Source: Bryobacteraceae bacterium | GTDB taxonomy: Bacteria; Acidobacteriota; Terriglobia; Bryobacterales; Bryobacteraceae | Direction of reading: 5' to 3' | Assembly: GCA_030036985.1 (NCBI GenBank) | Contig: JASHSD010000829.1 | Span: 1 to 8,433, forward strand | DNA: 8,433 nucleotides | Notes under the pieces: model-generated | Databases searched by the model: none | What the model saw: only the letters and a program-made list of their open reading frames with translations | What the model was told of the DNA's origin: nothing | Position numbers and translations under genes: made by a program | In this document: positions 1-6,796 of the stretch, piece by piece | Layout of the letters: each line of letters begins with the position of its first letter | How positions within the stretch are numbered: position 1 is the stretch's first letter

Positions 1-2
1 CT

Positions 3-290
3 CGCCCCACCGGCGCCGCCATCGGCCGGCAGACGAAGCAATTCGATATTGATCTCACAGATCTCTTCGATGGCCGACTTCAGCTTCTGGTAGTTGGCGA
101 GGGCGCGCCTGACAGGCGCGATCCGATCCTTGCGCAGGCTGATTTGGCGGATGCGGCCGCCGGGATAGCCAACGGCGAGAACCGACACCGGATGTCCTTC
201 GCCGCGCCCGCACTTGGGGCAGCCGGATTTCGACGTTCGGGAAGGCGCGGACGCACCCCGGCGTTGAAAACCGGGAACTTGGATCCTCAT
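3..290 (-). CDS. Partial conserved protein, weakly DUF6788-like; C-terminus beyond the window
   Basis: An open frame of at least 96 codons starts at ATG 288-290 and runs off the left edge with no stop. Residues 24-27 are CPKC, followed by GRGEGHP, then a Gly-Gly-Arg-Ile-Arg segment and a helical stretch (about 58-87) with ALANYQKLKSAIEEI. This order (Cys-rich start, basic 'GG(K/R)xR' strand, then an Asn-Tyr/Leu/Glu helix) recalls the small DUF6788 proteins, which are often found near transposon or accessory genes. No database search backs this. The frame has GC-rich third positions like its neighbours. There is no good ribosome-binding site before ATG 290, so the start is uncertain. It is separated from the upstream carbamoyltransferase by about 360 bp and is probably a separate unit. 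It could also be the remnant of a longer gene. Confidence 0.45.
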   Translation of the reverse strand, partial: MRIQVPGFQRRGASAPSRTSKSGCPKCGRGEGHPVSVLAVGYPGGRIRQISLRKDRIAPVRRALANYQKLKSAIEEICEINIELLRLPADGGAGGA

Positions 291-601
291 TTTTGCGCCG
301 GAAAGTAGCTTAAATACCTGTCGCAGAATAACCCGTTCAACCACTCCCTTGCGGTCGTGGCTCAGAAGCCCATTCCGAGCCGCGCGCGCAAGCAAGCGGT
401 TTTTCGCAAAAGGATTGGTTATTTGGTGACGTCCTAACCCGGCATAGCCGGAACCAAACAGGGAGCAGTTTTTGAAAAGTTGGACCTCATGCCAAAGTAC
501 ACCCAAAGGCCCGTGGATATTGCTCCGCGCACGACTCCTCGAAAATTTCCTGCCAGGAAACGCGATGATTCAGATATAGAGGTACTAAGTTCACATTGGA
601 C
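291..601. other. Intergenic stretch without a convincing gene
   Basis: I see no supported gene here. Short frames exist on both strands but have neither convincing starts nor recognisable motifs. One plus-strand frame reads from a stop near 306 to TAA near 435 with no ATG. There is an imperfect inverted repeat: TTTGGT at 422-427 pairs with ACCAAA at 453-458, and an inner CCGGC/GCCGG stem (439-443 with 447-451) has a 3-nt loop. The stretch is less GC-rich than the genes around it. It separates the end of the carbamoyltransferase operon from the edge gene. Confidence 0.5.
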
Positions 602-650
602 ACGCGACTTCAGTCGCGTCTGTGGCGTCAGCGCTCGTGCGCTCAGCGCC
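602..650 (-). terminator. Two tandem hairpins just after the carbamoyltransferase stop (terminator or REP-like)
   Basis: The first hairpin beyond the stop at 655 pairs AGCGC (630-634) with GCGCT (639-643) around a 4-nt loop. An outer GGCG (624-627) can pair with CGCC (647-650). The second pairs ACGCGAC (602-608) with GTCGCGT (613-619), also around a 4-nt loop. There is no T-run after either, so this is not a textbook intrinsic terminator. The pair could stabilise the 3' end of the mRNA, terminate in another way, or be a copy of a dispersed GC-rich palindromic (REP-like) element. The inverted repeats are read directly; the role is inferred from position. Confidence 0.4.
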
Positions 651-654
651 CCAG

Positions 655-2799
655 TCACCCCGCGTCGGCTCGCGAGACCTGATTCGAACTCAGACTCACC
701 AGCGACATCCGGCGCAGTTCCGCAATCAGCCGCTCGAACTGCGCCGCCGCCATCGGGTGGCCGTTCGAGTTGATCACCGAGAGAATCTCGCGTCCCGTGC
801 GCCTGCCGTCCACCAGTTCGAGCACCGGGCGAAGGTCGCGGTTGGCGATTACCTTCACCCGCCCGTGCGGGTTCCGCGTCACAAAGCGCGTGTAGACCGG
901 CGGGAGGTGGAACGAAGGGTAGCGATCGCTCAGTTCCAGCTCCACAAGGCGCGAATCCGCGTGCGAGCTGAAGAACGTCACGCCGCCTCCTTCACCCGCC
1001 GCATGCCCGTTGGCGAGCGAGCCGCCGCGGGCATCGATCAAAACCGACATCCGGTCCGCGGCCATACTGATCGCCGAATCGAGCAGCGGATGATAACCAG
1101 GCTGCTTCTCGACAAAATAGTCTTCGATCGCGCAGCAGTCCATGCCGGAGCCGAGGAAGCACCAAAGCGCGTCGTCCGGCGTCTCCACGATGGGCTCGCC
1201 CGCCACGTTGAACGAGGTGTTCAGCAGCATCGGAACGCCTGTCTCGGCGAAGAACCGGGAGATCAAAGCATGGAGCCGGGGCGTCTCCTCCGTAACGGTC
1301 TGCACCCGCCCGGTGCCGTCCACGTGAACAACAGCGGGTACCATCGGCGCCTTATCGGGGCGGAACGCCATCACCCGCATCATGAACGGACTGTCGCACT
1401 GCGCCGGGTCGACGTCAAACCACTCCGTCACGGCCTCTCGCAGCACGCAGGGCGCGAACGGGCGGAAGCCTTCGCGGAATTTGACCTTGCCGTTCAGCGT
1501 GTCCCGGGCGCCGGGGCCGCGCGGATCGCACAGAATGCTCCTGTGACCGAGCGCGCGCGGCCCCAGTTCGGAGCCGCCCTCAAACCAACCCAGAATCTGT
1601 CCGGAGGCAAGGCTCCGGACAGCGCGGCACGCGATATCCGCGGGCTTCCCGGCCACAATGCCGGGCGCGTCGCGGATGGCCATCGAAACCTCTTCGCACG
1701 AATACTTCCGGCCCGCGCTGTCCTCGCGCAGAGAGGCCCGCGAGGAGCGATTCGTGAGCTTCCAAAGCCCGTAGTAAGCCGCCCCCACCGCCGTTCCGCT
1801 GTCCTCCGCGGCCGGCATGAAGAAATGCTCGTCGAAAACGCGGAGACCAACGATCTTCTCGTTGGCGACGCTGTTGAGCGCAACTCCTCCGGCGAAGCAC
1901 AGCCGCGCGCTGCCCGAAACGCGCCTGAGCTCGCCGGCGAGGAAAAACAGCGCCTGCTCCAGGGCTTCCTGCGCGGAAGCGGCCAGGTCGCGGTATTCGT
2001 CGGAACGATTCGGCCAACGCTCGTCATGCCGATATCGATCGAGCAGCTTCCCGGAAAAAACAAATTCGCCTTCGGTCGTAATCCGGAAGAAATCCGAAAC
2101 CGGAATCGCGGGAGCGCCATAAGGCGCAAGCCCCATCACCTTTCCGGGCCCGTCCGAATAGGATCCGAAGATCTGCCGCCCCACCGACGAGTACATCTCG
2201 CCCAGCGAACCGAACGCCCGCATTCCCGCACCCCGCGTGCGGCTCTTTTCGAACACCCACTTGCGCAGAGGCGTTACCGTGGTTCCGCGAGCATGATAGA
2301 ACGAAATCGTCTCGCACACCGCTTCCGGCCGTTTTGCCACGAAGCTGTCAATCTGCCACGGGATCACCACCTTCCGCTCCGCGTCTTCGAGATCCTTCCA
2401 TCGCGAACCCGAGGCATCCACCACCAGGATCGCGCTTTCCTCGAACCCGCTCTGCGCGAAGGCCCCGACGGCGTGCCCCAAATGGTGGCCCATGGTGAAG
2501 ACGGGCGTGTCGTGGCGCGCGACTCTGAGATCCGGGTTCAGCGAGAGGTCCATCCACACCGAATCGGCCGGTTCGGTGGGACAGTTCACCACGGCGTCGA
2601 GATCGGCGGCCGTGATTCCCCCTGCATTCAGGCAATACTGAACGGCCAAGGAACTCTCACCGGCGTGGATTTCGGCGCGCTTCATGCGCAGCAGCCGCTC
2701 TTCCTGTATCGCCGCAACCACGCGATCTCCGTGCAGGAGGCATGCGGCGCCGTTGTGCGAGGAGGCGAGGCCAAGTACCCAGGGCTCTGAATTCGTCAT
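655..2799 (-). CDS. NodU/CmcH-family carbamoyltransferase with extra C-terminal PqqD-like region
   Basis: Family members transfer a carbamoyl group from carbamoyl phosphate, through a carbamoyl-adenylate, to a hydroxyl of a sugar, antibiotic or other metabolite (CmcH, TobZ, NovN, NodU). The protein has 714 residues. The N-terminal Kae1-like domain (about 5-345) has the opening GLASSHNGAA, the metal-site stretch MGHHLGHA (103-110) and CFAGGVALNS (301-310). The C-terminal catalytic domain (about 365-545) has ELGPRALGHRSIL (411-423), FRPFAP (445-450) and LLNTSFNVAGEP (525-536). All signature motifs are intact. The family usually ends near 550-620 residues. Here about 145 more follow, including a region around 636-702 with 'LELVDGRRTGREIL' and a final short helix, reminiscent of PqqD-like winged helices. 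The ATG overlaps the stop of the ABC exporter gene (ATGA), with GGAGGG 11 nt upstream, so the two are probably translationally coupled. The carbamoyl acceptor cannot be read from the sequence. Confidence 0.93.
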   Translation of the reverse strand: MTNSEPWVLGLASSHNGAACLLHGDRVVAAIQEERLLRMKRAEIHAGESSLAVQYCLNAGGITAADLDAVVNCPTEPADSVWMDLSLNPDLRVARHDTPVFTMGHHLGHAVGAFAQSGFEESAILVVDASGSRWKDLEDAERKVVIPWQIDSFVAKRPEAVCETISFYHARGTTVTPLRKWVFEKSRTRGAGMRAFGSLGEMYSSVGRQIFGSYSDGPGKVMGLAPYGAPAIPVSDFFRITTEGEFVFSGKLLDRYRHDERWPNRSDEYRDLAASAQEALEQALFFLAGELRRVSGSARLCFAGGVALNSVANEKIVGLRVFDEHFFMPAAEDSGTAVGAAYYGLWKLTNRSSRASLREDSAGRKYSCEEVSMAIRDAPGIVAGKPADIACRAVRSLASGQILGWFEGGSELGPRALGHRSILCDPRGPGARDTLNGKVKFREGFRPFAPCVLREAVTEWFDVDPAQCDSPFMMRVMAFRPDKAPMVPAVVHVDGTGRVQTVTEETPRLHALISRFFAETGVPMLLNTSFNVAGEPIVETPDDALWCFLGSGMDCCAIEDYFVEKQPGYHPLLDSAISMAADRMSVLIDARGGSLANGHAAGEGGGVTFFSSHADSRLVELELSDRYPSFHLPPVYTRFVTRNPHGRVKVIANRDLRPVLELVDGRRTGREILSVINSNGHPMAAAQFERLIAELRRMSLVSLSSNQVSRADAG

Positions 2800-5222
2800 C
2801 TGTTCGGATGCCCTCCGGGAGTTCTTTTCCGCGCCCGCCCGGCATCGCGTTTCTTCTTCGTGGCCGCGGCTTTCTCCGCCCCGGCGGCGGGGTGACGAGC
2901 CGGCGCGGGCCCTGCCTGATCCTCTTCCGCGGGCGCCTCGGGCTGCCTGGTCTCTTCGCTGATCTCTTCGGCTGCGGGCGGCTGCTCGGGTTCTTCGATC
3001 GCGGCCGGCTGCTCGGATTGTTCGTCGGCAGCCTCGCGGTCACCCTCGTCGGCGACCGGCTGCTCAGCTTCCTGCGCTCGCTCGGCGGAGGCTCGCTCAG
3101 TGGAGGCTTCCTCAGTGGAGGAAAGAGAAGCCGGAGTTGGCTCCGTCTCCACAGTCGAGGGCTCCACAGTGGGGGGCTCGGCGGTCTCGCCCATTTGGAT
3201 TCGCCACAGCGCCGCGTAAAGCCCGTTGGCCCTGATCAGGTCTTCGTGACGGCCTTGCTCATGGACACCGCCCTCATCGAGCACATAGATCAGGTCCGCA
3301 TTCCGCACCGTCGAAAGACGATGCGCGATCAGAACGATGGTGCGCCCCCGCGCGGCCTCCCGGAGCGAATGCTGAATGGCGGCTTCGGTTTCGAAATCGA
3401 CCGCCGAAGTTGCCTCATCGAACAGCAGGATTGAGCGATTCGAGAGCACCGCCCGCGCGATCGCGATTCTCTGCTGCTGTCCCCCGGAGAGTTGCAGCGC
3501 GCGCTCCGTCATGGGCGTGTCGTAGCCTTGGGGCAACTCTTCGATGAAGGTATCCGCTCCGGCCACGCGCGCCGCTTCCCGGACCGCCTCGTCCGTGGCG
3601 TCCGGATTCGCGTATGCGATGTTTGCTCTGACCGTTCCGCTGAACAGAAACGTATTCTGCGGCACCAGCGCCATATTGCCCCGGAGCGAATTCAGATCGA
3701 GACTCCGGATATCGATCCCGTCTATGCCGATCGATCCGGAGAGCACGTTGTAAAAACGCAGCAGCAGCTTGAGAACGGTCGTCTTGCCGGCGCCCGTCGG
3801 CCCTACGAGCGCGGTCGTTTTTCCGCCCGGAATGACCAGGCTGATCCCCTTCAGGACCAGTGTTTCGGGATTGTAAGCGAACCGCACATCGTCGAACACG
3901 ATATTCCCGCGCGCGGCTTCCGGACTGAGCTGCGCGGCGCCTCCCGAAACGGCGGGCTGGCGCTGCAGCGTTTTGATCACCCGCATCATCGAGACGTTGG
4001 CGCGCTGGAACTGCTCCGACGTCATGCCCAGCCGCCCAAGCGCCGCCAGCAGACGCAGCGAAGCCGAGCCCATTGAGTTATATGCGCCCACCGTTAACTG
4101 CCCTCGATAAACCAGGATGCCGCCCCAGACCAGCGTGCTCAGAAATCCTGCTCCCACGGCAAGCTGAATCGAGGGCGTATAAAGTGCGCTCAGCTCGCCA
4201 ACGCTCCTCATCGCCTGCGACCATTCCTCGCCGGCCCGCCGCACCCGCTCGGCTTCGTAGTCCTGGCGCGTGAAGCTCGCGATCGTCGCCATCCCCGCGA
4301 CGTTGCCGTGCAGCATTGCCGAGAGCCGCCCCTCGCTCTCCTGCATGGCTTCATAGCGCTTCAGGATGCGGCTCAGCATGCCGCGCGAGATCAGCCAAAT
4401 TACCGGAGCCAGCGCCAGATGCGCCGCCGCCAGAACCGGAGAGAACGTGAAGAAGGTCGTGAAGACGATAATCGCGTTTGCGGCGATCGTAATAATCGGG
4501 TCCACCCCCAACGCGATGAACTTTCCGACGCGCGTGATGTCGTCGTCGAGAATCCCGATCCAGTCCGAAACCGGGCGGCGTTCGATCACCGCCAGATCGA
4601 GATCCTGCAGATGCCGGTAAACCTCATTGCGCAGATCGTCCTGGATTGCGAGCGCGAGGCGGTCCGAGGTTGTTGTATGCAGATACGAGAAAAACGAATC
4701 CAGCATCCACACCGCCGCGCCGGCGGCTCCCAGAAAACCAAGTTGTGAGGAGAAGCTTTTAAACCCGAGACGGGCGATGAACGATTGCGGGCCGCGCGAA
4801 AGCACATCCACCCCGGCGCCGATCATGGCGGGCGGAGCCGCCTCGAACAAGCGATCGATGAACGCGACGGTTACCGCCGACTGCACAAGGCCGTTGTGCT
4901 TGGGGCTGTACCGAAGAAAGCTGAGGAAGGGATTCTCCCCTGGGAGCGGGATCCACGACTCCCGGGCAGCCTCAGGGAGAGCAGGGGCCGTGCGGGCCAG
5001 TTCCAGCTGTTCCCGCACGATATTCAGAACCTGAGTTTCACCGAGCCGAGGATCGTATTCGACCAGTACACTGCCTGTGACGGCGCTGGTCGAACATGAG
5101 CGGACGCCGTTTACTCCCCGCATCCGTTGCTGGAGGGACAACGCCAGATTCGGAATGTCGACGATAGCGGGTACGATGACGCGCAGACGCCCCCGGATCG
5201 AGGATCGAACCTGAACCCTCAG
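2796..5222 (-). CDS. ABC exporter (permease plus ATPase) with N-terminal HMA-like domain and long charged tail
   Basis: This is a half-transporter of the type IV exporter fold, expected to work as an inner-membrane homodimer. Residues below are numbered from the TTG at 5141. The transmembrane region spans about 90-345. The nucleotide-binding domain (about 412-650) is complete: Walker A GPTGAGKTT (447-455), Q-loop Gln495, signature LSGGQQQR (551-558), Walker B ILLFDEATSA (571-580, catalytic Glu576) and switch His607. Before the membrane part is an HMA-like ferredoxin fold (GRLRV ... GVNGVRS ... TGSVLVEYDP) without a CxxC metal loop. I place the start at CTG 5222, which has GGAGG 5 nt upstream and adds 27 residues (808 in total) that supply the missing first strand. 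TTG 5141 is the alternative (781 residues). The tail (about 651-781) is Glu/Pro/Ala-rich and then Lys/Arg-rich. There is no peptidase C39 domain. The substrate is unknown; the overlap with the carbamoyltransferase gene suggests export of its product. Confidence 0.92.
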   Translation of the reverse strand: MRVQVRSSIRGRLRVIVPAIVDIPNLALSLQQRMRGVNGVRSCSTSAVTGSVLVEYDPRLGETQVLNIVREQLELARTAPALPEAARESWIPLPGENPFLSFLRYSPKHNGLVQSAVTVAFIDRLFEAAPPAMIGAGVDVLSRGPQSFIARLGFKSFSSQLGFLGAAGAAVWMLDSFFSYLHTTTSDRLALAIQDDLRNEVYRHLQDLDLAVIERRPVSDWIGILDDDITRVGKFIALGVDPIITIAANAIIVFTTFFTFSPVLAAAHLALAPVIWLISRGMLSRILKRYEAMQESEGRLSAMLHGNVAGMATIASFTRQDYEAERVRRAGEEWSQAMRSVGELSALYTPSIQLAVGAGFLSTLVWGGILVYRGQLTVGAYNSMGSASLRLLAALGRLGMTSEQFQRANVSMMRVIKTLQRQPAVSGGAAQLSPEAARGNIVFDDVRFAYNPETLVLKGISLVIPGGKTTALVGPTGAGKTTVLKLLLRFYNVLSGSIGIDGIDIRSLDLNSLRGNMALVPQNTFLFSGTVRANIAYANPDATDEAVREAARVAGADTFIEELPQGYDTPMTERALQLSGGQQQRIAIARAVLSNRSILLFDEATSAVDFETEAAIQHSLREAARGRTIVLIAHRLSTVRNADLIYVLDEGGVHEQGRHEDLIRANGLYAALWRIQMGETAEPPTVEPSTVETEPTPASLSSTEEASTERASAERAQEAEQPVADEGDREAADEQSEQPAAIEEPEQPPAAEEISEETRQPEAPAEEDQAGPAPARHPAAGAEKAAATKKKRDAGRARKRTPGGHPNR

Positions 5223-5234
5223 GCATGCCTCCCG
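5217..5234 (-). promoter_or_regulatory. Ribosome-binding site that favours a CTG start for the ABC exporter
   Basis: On the minus strand GGGAGG (5229-5234) is followed by CATGC and then CTG (5222-5220), a 5-nt spacing from GGAGG. An ATG (5226-5224) sits only 1 nt after GGAGG in another frame, which is too close for normal initiation, and it opens only a 62-codon frame that ends inside the exporter gene. In the CTG frame the residues VQVRSSIRGRLRVIVP follow at once and match the first strand of HMA-like domains. Confidence 0.5.
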
Positions 5235-5299
5235 GAAATCGACTGAGAACCGGACACGGTCTCCCTTGAACGCAGTGGGTTTTCAGTTTCGGGGAAAGT

Positions 5300-5590
5300 T
5301 CAGGACAGGCCGACCTTTGTCTTTACAGCGGCGATATCCGATCTCAGCGCGCGCAACTCGGCCATAAGCTCCTCGGTTTTGCCGGAATTGGCCGGTTGCG
5401 CAGCCTCTGCCCGCGCGCGCGCCATTTCGGACGAAGCTTGGGTCCAAACGTCCTGAGCCGTTGACGCCGCGCCCATACCGGCCTTGGCAACCATAACGAG
5501 AGCCGAATGAAGGACCGAACCGCCCACGAGCGACGCGGCGGCGCCTACGGCGAAACTGTTCCATTTGATACCAGGGATACGAATAACCAT
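5300..5590 (-). CDS. Small membrane-anchored helical protein (96 aa), PacL/DUF1490-like in architecture
   Basis: I do not recognise this protein by sequence. A short N-terminal segment with basic residues (MVIRIPGIKW) precedes one Gly/Ala-rich hydrophobic helix (about 12-36, with GAAASLVGG). An Ala/Glu/Arg helix with EMARARAEAAQ (55-65) follows, then a likely coiled coil (72-92) with Leu/Ile/Val at heptad-like spacing (MAELRALRSDIAAVKTKV). This resembles in layout the small single-helix DUF5132/DUF1490/PacL proteins that accompany P1B-type metal efflux ATPases, but no C-terminal His/Asp metal motif is visible. It sits 41 bp after the 86-residue gene and just before the HMA-ABC exporter gene, so it may be a partner or scaffold of the exporter. 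An AGGA-containing purine run lies about 11 nt before the ATG. Confidence 0.75.
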   Translation of the reverse strand: MVIRIPGIKWNSFAVGAAASLVGGSVLHSALVMVAKAGMGAASTAQDVWTQASSEMARARAEAAQPANSGKTEELMAELRALRSDIAAVKTKVGLS

Positions 5591-5631
5591 CGTTGGATTT
5601 TTCCTTTTCTGATTGAATTACCGCAAGCTGG

Positions 5632-5892
5632 TCAGTTAACGTTCAGGTTGTGATCGGATGAAACCGGCCGGGCGATGTTTCGCAATCGATCCGCCTCCCG
5701 CTCGGCGGCAGCCTCCGCCAGGATATCCTGAACGTCCTCGACAATTCGTGCGCCGGTGCGCTTCGCTTCCTTGCCGGCCGCCCCCAGCCCCCGTTCGGTC
5801 TTTACGATCGTCGATGCCAAGGCCCGCCGCAGAAGAGGCCCGTTATTCAAAACGAAATAACCCGCGGCGGCGCCAAGCAGAAAACTCCACAT
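5632..5892 (-). CDS. Small membrane-anchored helical protein (86 aa), DUF5132-like in architecture
   Basis: This is the first gene of the proposed four-gene unit. A hydrophobic Gly-rich helix starts almost at the N-terminus (WSFLLGAAAGYFVL, 2-15). It is followed by PLLRRAL, then a charged amphipathic helix (about 28-72) with GKEAKRTGARIVEDVQD and AEAAAEREA. The order (glycine-zipper-like helix, 'LRR/LRP', then an E-D-x-x-AE helix) resembles DUF5132-type proteins seen beside metal-transport genes. This is my comparison from memory and not a search result. The C-terminal tail (SSDHNLNVN) is polar and too poor in His/Asp to call a metal site. Its layout parallels the 96-residue neighbour, so the two may be diverged relatives acting as a pair. 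The ribosome-binding site is weak. Confidence 0.72.
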   Translation of the reverse strand: MWSFLLGAAAGYFVLNNGPLLRRALASTIVKTERGLGAAGKEAKRTGARIVEDVQDILAEAAAEREADRLRNIARPVSSDHNLNVN

Positions 5893-5924
5893 TGTATTTT
5901 AGTCCGCCCTCAAAGCCCAGGATG

Positions 5925-5954
5925 AGCTTAGCAACTGCGCATTTCCAGTGTCAA
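5925..5954 (-). promoter_or_regulatory. Candidate sigma70-type promoter of the exporter-carbamoyltransferase operon
   Basis: On the minus strand a perfect TTGACA (5954-5949) is followed after 18 nt by TAAGCT (5930-5925), a weak -10 box (3 of 6 consensus bases). It lies 33 bp before the start of the 86-residue gene, in the gap after the methyltransferase stop. The position fits a promoter for the four downstream genes. The poor -10 means it could need an activator or be a chance match. Confidence 0.35.
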
Positions 5955-6038
5955 TACCGAAGACGCCCGGAATTTCTTTAAAAATAGGTACGACATTCGT
6001 GCGACATCCAGGCAACATATCGCTGCCGGCGCTCCGAT

Positions 6039-6770
6039 TCATGCAATTGCGTCCGGAATTTGGTGAGATATCGCCGCCGGTTTGTGCATTTCCACCGCGA
6101 AGCCGAGGGCCATCAGGCCCCGCTCGGGCCGGTAGACTTGAGCGTAGTCGGCCAGACCCGCATCGGCCAGCATCCCCCGCACCTCCGCGGCGGTGAACTT
6201 CTCGTCCAGAAACGAGGGGCCGATTCCGGCCTCCGCGCGGAGGCGATTGAACTCCTCGATGGCCTCGGGAGCCGGATCGCGCCGCACGTCGTGGATCATC
6301 GCGATGCCGCCCGGCTTCAGCACCCGGAAAATCTCCCGCAGAGCTTTCCGCGGATCCTTCCAGTGGTGTATGGTGGAGCGGCTGATGACAATATCGGCGA
6401 AGCCATCCGGCAGCTGCATGGTGTGAACGTCGTCGATCCTCAGTTCGATTCTGTCCGCGAATCCGGCTTCCGCCACCGTCTGTTCTGCCCGGCGGATCAT
6501 GTCTTCGAATACGTCGCTTCCCACCAGGCGCAGCCCCGAAAGATTCCGCATGCGCGCTAGGTGAACCAGTATCCGGGCGGTCCCGGTACCCACGTCGAGC
6601 AGCGTGGCCCCGGGCATGCGCGGGATCGCCTCCTCCAGCACGCGCTCGGCGAGCACATCGTCGAAACGGGAAACGAACTGCGCCGTATAGGTGTCGTAGG
6701 CATCCGCGGTGTAGCGGACGTGAGCTTCGTGTTTTGTCGGTGTCGATGCCGCCTGTTGTTCGCCGGTCAT
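6039..6770 (-). CDS. Class I SAM-dependent methyltransferase (ubiE/methyltransf_11-like)
   Basis: This is a 243-residue Rossmann-fold methyltransferase. SAM-binding motif I is LLDVGTGTA (57-65). The acidic residue after strand 2 is Asp86 in GSDVFEDM. IDDVHTMQLPDGFAD (112-126) holds the motif II region, followed by ISRSTIHHWKDP and the conserved LKPGG (151-155). The N-terminal RYTADAYDTY resembles the substrate-side helix of ubiquinone/menaquinone- and small-molecule C- or O-methyltransferases. The acceptor is not predictable. A good ribosome-binding site (AAAGGGA, 6777-6783) lies 6 nt before the ATG. Its start is 26 bp after the stop of the isopropylmalate/homocitrate synthase-like gene, so the two are probably co-transcribed and may act in one pathway. 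Confidence 0.9.
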   Translation of the reverse strand: MTGEQQAASTPTKHEAHVRYTADAYDTYTAQFVSRFDDVLAERVLEEAIPRMPGATLLDVGTGTARILVHLARMRNLSGLRLVGSDVFEDMIRRAEQTVAEAGFADRIELRIDDVHTMQLPDGFADIVISRSTIHHWKDPRKALREIFRVLKPGGIAMIHDVRRDPAPEAIEEFNRLRAEAGIGPSFLDEKFTAAEVRGMLADAGLADYAQVYRPERGLMALGFAVEMHKPAAISHQIPDAIA

Positions 6771-6796
6771 ATGTTTTCCCTTTCAGTCCGCGGGAA

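Noticed and set aside
103..120. Palindrome GCGCCTGACAGGCGC
   Set aside because: It lies inside the coding frame of the edge gene, in a GC-rich stretch where short palindromes are expected by chance.
307..435. Plus-strand frame between stops, with codons resembling a protein end
   Set aside because: It has no ATG, no ribosome-binding site and no recognisable motif, and is too short to judge.
622..2790. Long plus-strand open frame of 722 codons
   Set aside because: It lies antisense to the carbamoyltransferase, which has every family motif. The plus-strand product is Arg/His-rich with no recognisable domain, the usual antisense shadow in GC-rich DNA.
2742..3434. Plus-strand frame rich in Gly/Leu/Ser with repeats
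   Set aside because: It is the complement of the exporter's Glu/Pro/Ala tail and ATPase end; the apparent repeats come from the low-complexity coding on the other strand.
5038..5226. A 62-codon minus-strand frame starting at ATG 5226
   Set aside because: It overlaps the HMA-like coding frame, its ATG is only 1 nt from the GGAGG, and its Arg/Ser/Pro-rich product shows no fold. A frameshift joining it to the exporter is not needed, because the exporter frame already matches the domain upstream of this point.
5949..6038. Possible terminator after the methyltransferase
   Set aside because: There is a short T-run on the minus strand, but I found no convincing stem in front of it.
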